From CAVVNN01 sp963749605 (GTDB lineage Bacteria; Actinomycetota; Thermoleophilia; Solirubrobacterales; 70-9): 64,000 bases of DNA. Under the pieces are notes generated by a model. The model was not told where the DNA came from. It made no database searches and worked only from the letters and a program-made list of their open reading frames with translations. The position numbers and the translations under genes are program-made. The stretch spans positions 248,001-312,000 of the forward strand of contig CAVVNN010000002.1 in the NCBI GenBank assembly GCA_963749605.1. The letters are read 5' to 3'. How positions within the stretch are numbered: the stretch's first letter is position 1; each line of letters begins with the position of its first letter. Below are positions 62,849 to 64,000 of the stretch, piece by piece.

Positions 62849-64000
62849 TCAGGCCTGCACCTCGGGTGCGAGCGCCGCAGCACCGTTTGCGGACTTCTTC
62901 CGCTGCGCGCGTTTCTTCGGCGCCGGCGCGACCGTGTCCACCGTTTCGCGCGTGGCCGCCTCGAGGTCGAGGGCGAAGCTGTCGAGGTCGGCCATCGCGT
63001 CGTAGTCGCCGACGAGACCGAAGTTGACCTGCCCGTTGTAGGACATGATTCCGACGCATAGCGCCTGCCGCCGGGCCAGCGGCACCATCGGGAAGATCGA
63101 CTCCATCTTGCGGCCGAGAACGTAGAGGGGGAACTGCGGCCCGGGCACGTTGGTGACGACGAGGTTGAAGAAGCGCTGGGCCGGCTGCAGGCGGGCTGCC
63201 TGCGCGGCGATGGTCGGCGGGGCGAAGTCGGTGATCTTGGTCAGGATCTCGGCGCCGACAGCCTGCCCGGAGCCCTTCAGGTCGCCCATCGCCTTGGTCA
63301 TCAGATGAACACGCTCGACCGGGTCCTCGCACCAGACCGGGAGTGGCGCCATCATCGCTGAGATGCGGTTGCCGAGCGCCCCCTGCTCCTCCACGGCGCG
63401 GATGCTCACCGGGACCATCGCCCGCATCTCCAGCCCCTCGGTGTCGTGCCCGCGCGCCCGCAGGTAGCTGCCGAGCGCGCCGGCGACGATCGCGAGGATG
63501 ACGTCGTTGACGGTGCCCCCGTGCGCGTCCTTGACACGCTTCAGCTCGGCGAGCTCGGACTGGGCTATGGCGAAGCGGCGGTGGGGGCCGATCTCGACGT
63601 TGAAGGGGGTGGAGGGGGCCGCCATCCCGGCGCCGATGATCTTGCCGGTCGCGCCAAGCCCCGCGGCGACCTGGCGCGGGCCGCGCAGTGCCGCGCGGAT
63701 GCCGCGGACGATCTCGCGCGGGCTGGTGAGCCGCTCGCGCAGGGCGTCGGCAAGCAGATCGACGTCGGTCGGCTCAGGGCGCGCGAGCCACTTGGGGGCG
63801 GGCCCCGGCGAAACCGCCGGCTCGCGGTCGAGATCGAAGAGGACGGTGGTGATGTCGACGCCGGAGACGCCGTCGACGAGCGCGTGGTGGCTCTTGCCGA
63901 CGATCGCGAAGCGGCCGTCGCGCAGGCCCTCGACCAGCCACAGCTCCCACAGCGGCTTGGTGCGGTCGAGCTGCTGGGAGAAGATCCGCGCCGCGAGGTT
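62849..64000 (-). CDS. wax ester synthase/diacylglycerol acyltransferase (5' part outside the window)
   Basis: The frame is open to the right edge, so the N-terminal part is missing. The active-site motif HHxxxDG is present as SHHALVDGVSG (near 63890). PLWELWLVEGLRDGRFAIVGK lies before it; the C-terminal WES domain has VNDVILAIVAGALGSYLRARG, NRISAMMAPLPV, LVVTNVPGPQFPLYVLGRKM and SYNGQVNFGLVGDYDAM. Makes wax esters and/or triacylglycerol from acyl-CoA, usual in actinobacteria storing lipid. It ends in a Lys/Ala-rich tail. It converges on the protease gene with 1 bp between. Confidence 0.9.
   Translation of the reverse strand, partial: NLAARIFSQQLDRTKPLWELWLVEGLRDGRFAIVGKSHHALVDGVSGVDITTVLFDLDREPAVSPGPAPKWLARPEPTDVDLLADALRERLTSPREIVRGIRAALRGPRQVAAGLGATGKIIGAGMAAPSTPFNVEIGPHRRFAIAQSELAELKRVKDAHGGTVNDVILAIVAGALGSYLRARGHDTEGLEMRAMVPVSIRAVEEQGALGNRISAMMAPLPVWCEDPVERVHLMTKAMGDLKGSGQAVGAEILTKITDFAPPTIAAQAARLQPAQRFFNLVVTNVPGPQFPLYVLGRKMESIFPMVPLARRQALCVGIMSYNGQVNFGLVGDYDAMADLDSFALDLEAATRETVDTVAPAPKKRAQRKKSANGAAALAPEVQA

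Noticed and set aside
59722..62883. A 1053-codon minus-strand frame running beyond nadE through the metalloprotease gene
   Set aside because: Only the part from 61389 down matches NadE; the rest is antisense to a gene with clear signal peptide and zinc motif. Long antisense frames are expected at this GC content.

Overview
The window is GC-rich bacterial chromosome (about 70% by eye) with densely packed genes, many overlapping by four bases (ATGA/GTGA). The organism is very probably a deep-branching actinobacterium, most likely of class Thermoleophilia (Solirubrobacterales-like). Grounds: actinobacterial SerC, MurA with Asp in place of the catalytic Cys, SepF, a GarA-like FHA protein beside an FtsR-like MerR regulator, an RsiG-like protein, a WS/DGAT acyltransferase, and many starts that look leaderless. 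The taxonomic call is inference; the full 16S gene here can settle it.

Layout. 1-7.7 kb: end of an acyl-CoA ligase (menE-like), ilvC, a cupin, a damaged DUF4389 gene, serC-serA, a quinone-oxidoreductase-like gene and an RTX-repeat secreted protein. 7.7-19.8 kb: branched-chain amino acid cluster (leucine leader peptide, leuA, XRE-cupin regulator, leuC, leuD, methyltransferase, leuB, ilvE, cimA), then a DegT-type aminotransferase, argH and a 3-methyladenine glycosylase. 19.8-23.2 kb: class A PBP divergent from tyrS. 23.1-28.4 kb: one rRNA operon (16S-23S-5S) without spacer tRNAs, with clear processing stems and a terminator. 28.3-32.1 kb: two membrane-anchored alpha/beta hydrolases and murA. 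32.2-37.9 kb: his operon (hisZ-G-D-B-H-A, then hisF). 38-44.3 kb: polysaccharide deacetylase, CCA-adding-type nucleotidyltransferase, pgeF, yggS, sepF, proC, yggT, lspA, RluA-type synthase. 44.3-54.7 kb: rpsB-tsf-pyrH-frr-uppS-cdsA-dxr-rseP-ispG-proS-pgsA. 54.7-58.4 kb: RsiG-like, FHA, MerR, SRPBCC and FAD-oxidase genes. 58.4-64 kb: sigma-region-4-like/TM/RskA-like fusion, thioesterase, NAD+ synthetase, secreted metalloprotease and a partial WS/DGAT.

Most notable. (1) Upstream of leuA a 19-residue leader peptide carries its Leu codons in a 12-nt tract exactly complementary to the leuA Shine-Dalgarno region, with a UUCG hairpin between them: a candidate leucine-responsive translational attenuator. 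(2) About 20 genes have TANNNT 6-10 nt before the start codon; in five, the stop codon of the preceding gene forms the first half of that box. (3) An RsiG-like protein with a single E-S-R-H-D signature sits with FHA and MerR genes behind a palindromic promoter. (4) A sigma-region-4-like helix-turn-helix is fused through a TM segment to an anti-sigma-like domain. (5) Three genes (DUF4389, deacetylase, CCA enzyme) carry clusters of single-base indels, most likely assembly errors.

No tRNA gene, insertion sequence, prophage or CRISPR array was seen. No gene-free stretch exceeds about 300 bases outside the rRNA operon.
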